DNA of 64,000 nt from Colius striatus (lineage: Eukaryota > Chordata > Aves > Coliiformes > Coliidae): NCBI RefSeq assembly GCF_028858725.1, contig NC_084773.1, positions 18,236,850 to 18,300,849 on the forward strand, read 5' to 3'. The number at the start of each line of letters is the position of its first letter. Position 1 is the first letter of the stretch. The notes beneath the pieces were generated by a model that was not told the DNA's origin, ran no database searches, and saw only the letters and a list, made by a program, of their open reading frames with translations. The translations under genes were made by a program, and so were the position numbers. Positions 61,801 through 64,000 of this stretch are shown one piece after another.

Positions 61801-64000
61801 GTTCTGCTTTTTTTTATGGTGAGATATGAACTACCACCTGTTAATAAAGTGTTTCTAGCAGGGGTCTGTAAACCAGAGACCCTTCAATCTTGATGCACTG
61901 ACATAAAACCCCACATTTCTGTGTACATCAGCCAGTACTGGAGGGATCAGAGATCTGTAATAAATCAGCTTTATGGGCCATTGCAGCAGAGCAGAACAGA
62001 ACCAGCCTCCTCCTAAACAAGTCAAACAATGGTTAAGGTTTCCTCTAGCAAATTTCTTGATGTCTGAGAGTTTAGTGCTCACCTTCAACACTTTTACTTT
62101 TGAAGCAACTGCCTTCCAAACAGCAGATCCCTTATCCACATCCCACGTGGAGCACCCTAATTTAAAGGTTGCCATCTACTTGTCCTCAGAAGAGAACGTG
62201 GGAGGGACAGAGTAGTCCATGAAATGACAACTGTCAGTCTCCCAGGGAGCTCAACCTCCTCCTTGACTTCAGCTGTGGCTCAACACGAAGCAAAAGAGGA
62301 GCAGAGCCTGAGTCACAAGTTTCTTTTCCTTGAGGCTGTTACAGATATGATAAACCATTTTTTTTTTGTTACTGTTTGTAAAGTGCTGCCTGGAGTTTAA
62401 CAAATACTCATATGTATTATTAATCTGGAATACTAACCCCAAATCTCAGGCATTTCAAGCCATCTCAGAGGCTTGCAAGATCCATGCAAGTTACTAATTA
62501 AGCTGCATTGGAACAATTGTTCAGTAAATTTTACAGTCGGGTTTCATCTTCTCTTTAAAAAGGGCAGACTACAAATCTATGTAACATAAAATGGAAGCTA
62601 ATGAATTTGAAGCATATTCAGCATGGAGCATGCATCTAACAAGTGGGAATAATAACATTAACAGTGCTTTGAGATAATAGACTATTTATATTCGTATCTG
62701 TAGAAGCCATAGACTAATACACAGTGATCTGCAGTTTAAATGATGTTTCCCTGAGGGAAGCATCCAGAATATGCAGGGATACAAATCTTCAAGTGGAAGA
62801 AATCCTGCACCATTCTCCCAAGTGACATCCAGCAAAGAGAGGTCCTTGGCAAGCATGACATGCTGGGGATCTTGAGTGCAGAAACAGCACATGGACCTGC
62901 AGGTTGGCTTCATGCTAGAGGAGATGTCAACTTATTAGTCACCTTAGAGCTAAGACTTGCCCCTAGTCTGGTTAACTAGCAAATAACAGATGCTCCTGTC
63001 CACGTAGAATCACTCCACCCTGGTAAAGGGCTGCTGCCCAGACTGTGCTTTGTGATTGGCATAAGCAAATGTTAAAAAGTAATGAAAGGAACCTATTAAC
63101 AACACATCAGGCACTTTGGGGCTTTATGTAATGGTTTTTCGTAGGTTAGAGTATGCAGAGTTCCCATCAGTGGTTACAGCAATCCCAGGCTGTGTGACAG
63201 AAATCCAACCCTGCTTATTTCCACAGCTGGAAGATGAGATTTGTAAGGATAAACGCTACATCTAGCAGGGCTCAGGTTCTGGTGCCCAGCCAGTTCATAA
63301 AGTCTTATAAAGCCTCCTCTTTCCTCCATACGTAGCTAAACCAGTCCTGGCGTGTGATGAAAACAGTGAATCCGCTCCCTAAGTCAGCCAACACAAATCA
63401 TGTAATTCCTGGTCTGCCAATGGCTGCACTTTAGCATTGTTTCACTAGACCTGGAGCTGAAAGAAATTTGGGAAGCCATTATTATAGCTCTGCAACACCA
63501 CATCCTGGCTTTTGATCTCCAGCACTGGCGTAAATCAGGTCCTCAGGGACCAGAAGTCCCTTGGGGTAGTGTTTCTGTGGCCCACATCAAACACTGCTGG
63601 TAAGCATAGATCCAGCCTTTAGTATTTATATCATGTTTCCAGTTGTCTGCAGTGTTACAATGCCAATGATTTATTCATTTATTTATTTCACCCTTTGCAT
63701 ACGGTTTGTAACGCAGAGAGCAAGCAAGATGCAATCATGCCCCAGCTACTTGTACTCTGGGCTTTTGGGAGCACAAACAAGTGCTTAGCATGGCATGGGG
63801 TGGCCCCCCCTGACCCCCCCAAGAACACCCAGGCAAGTACTGGCATCACTCTTCAGGTCCACAAGACACAGCAAAAGTTGGCATAAGGTGAAGCAGGGAA
63901 GGACCTTCTGCCAAGAGCAGCACCCCAGGGCTGGGCAGAAGTGGGGATGGTAAAAGAGATTCGGGCAAGGGGAAAAGGAGAGCACCACAATTATCTCTGT
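61801..64000. other. Gene-free right end
   Basis: Last 2.2 kb, with no recognised gene. Contains a T run at about 62358 and a TTATTCATTTATTTATTTC run at about 63670. Nothing else stands out. Confidence 0.5.

Noticed and set aside
1-64000. Retroviral, CRISPR, tRNA or rRNA features
   Set aside because: No gag/pol-like frames, LTR pairs, spaced direct repeats, tRNA B-box cloverleaf or rRNA sequence were recognised on either strand.

Overview
The window looks like nuclear DNA from a bird (or a close sauropsid). It has long stretches of non-coding sequence, few interspersed repeats, a recognisable CR1 LINE 3' end and two CpG islands at promoters. No bacterial, plasmid or viral gene organisation is visible. 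Nearly all open frames are chance frames. Only two genes can be supported firmly.

Left part (1-6100): a gene-free flank leads into a strong CpG island (about 3085-4700). This island carries the single-exon orphan receptor gene GPR27 (SREB1) on the + strand at 3887-5029. It is preceded by two short upstream ORFs, a G-rich purine tract and a GGA microsatellite. It is followed by an AT-rich 3' UTR with three polyadenylation signals and a duplicated 30-bp element. In mammals GPR27 lies beside or antisense to the 5' end of EIF4E3. I could not find an EIF4E3 coding exon here.

Middle part (6100-24700): about 10.5 kb of intergenic DNA, with one possible ancient MIR-like SINE, separates GPR27 from PROK2. 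PROK2 (prokineticin 2) is on the - strand and convergent with GPR27. All three coding exons can be placed with GT-AG boundaries: 24273-24175, 20533-20408 and 17446-17321. They give a 116-residue secreted protein with the AVITGA start of the mature peptide and ten cysteines. Exon 1 sits in the second CpG island between two minisatellites. One is an array of about 35-bp units in intron 1 (about 14 copies). The other is a 21-bp imperfect array just upstream of the promoter.

Right part (24700-64000): no confidently identifiable gene. From gene order in other vertebrates this should be the desert between PROK2 and RYBP (inference). It holds a CR1 3' end at about 28512-28827, a decayed CR1-like fragment at about 43705-43860, a (CA)12 tract, two small tandem repeats and several AT-rich, homeodomain/POU-site-rich blocks. 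Those blocks have the look of conserved enhancers, but this cannot be proven from one sequence. One open frame (28112-28201) resembles a signal-peptide exon ending at a good splice donor and is offered only as a candidate.

The two genes act separately as far as the sequence tells. GPR27 is a constitutive-type orphan GPCR of brain and endocrine cells. PROK2 is a secreted ligand of prokineticin receptors. They are neighbours through conserved synteny and share no operon-like arrangement.
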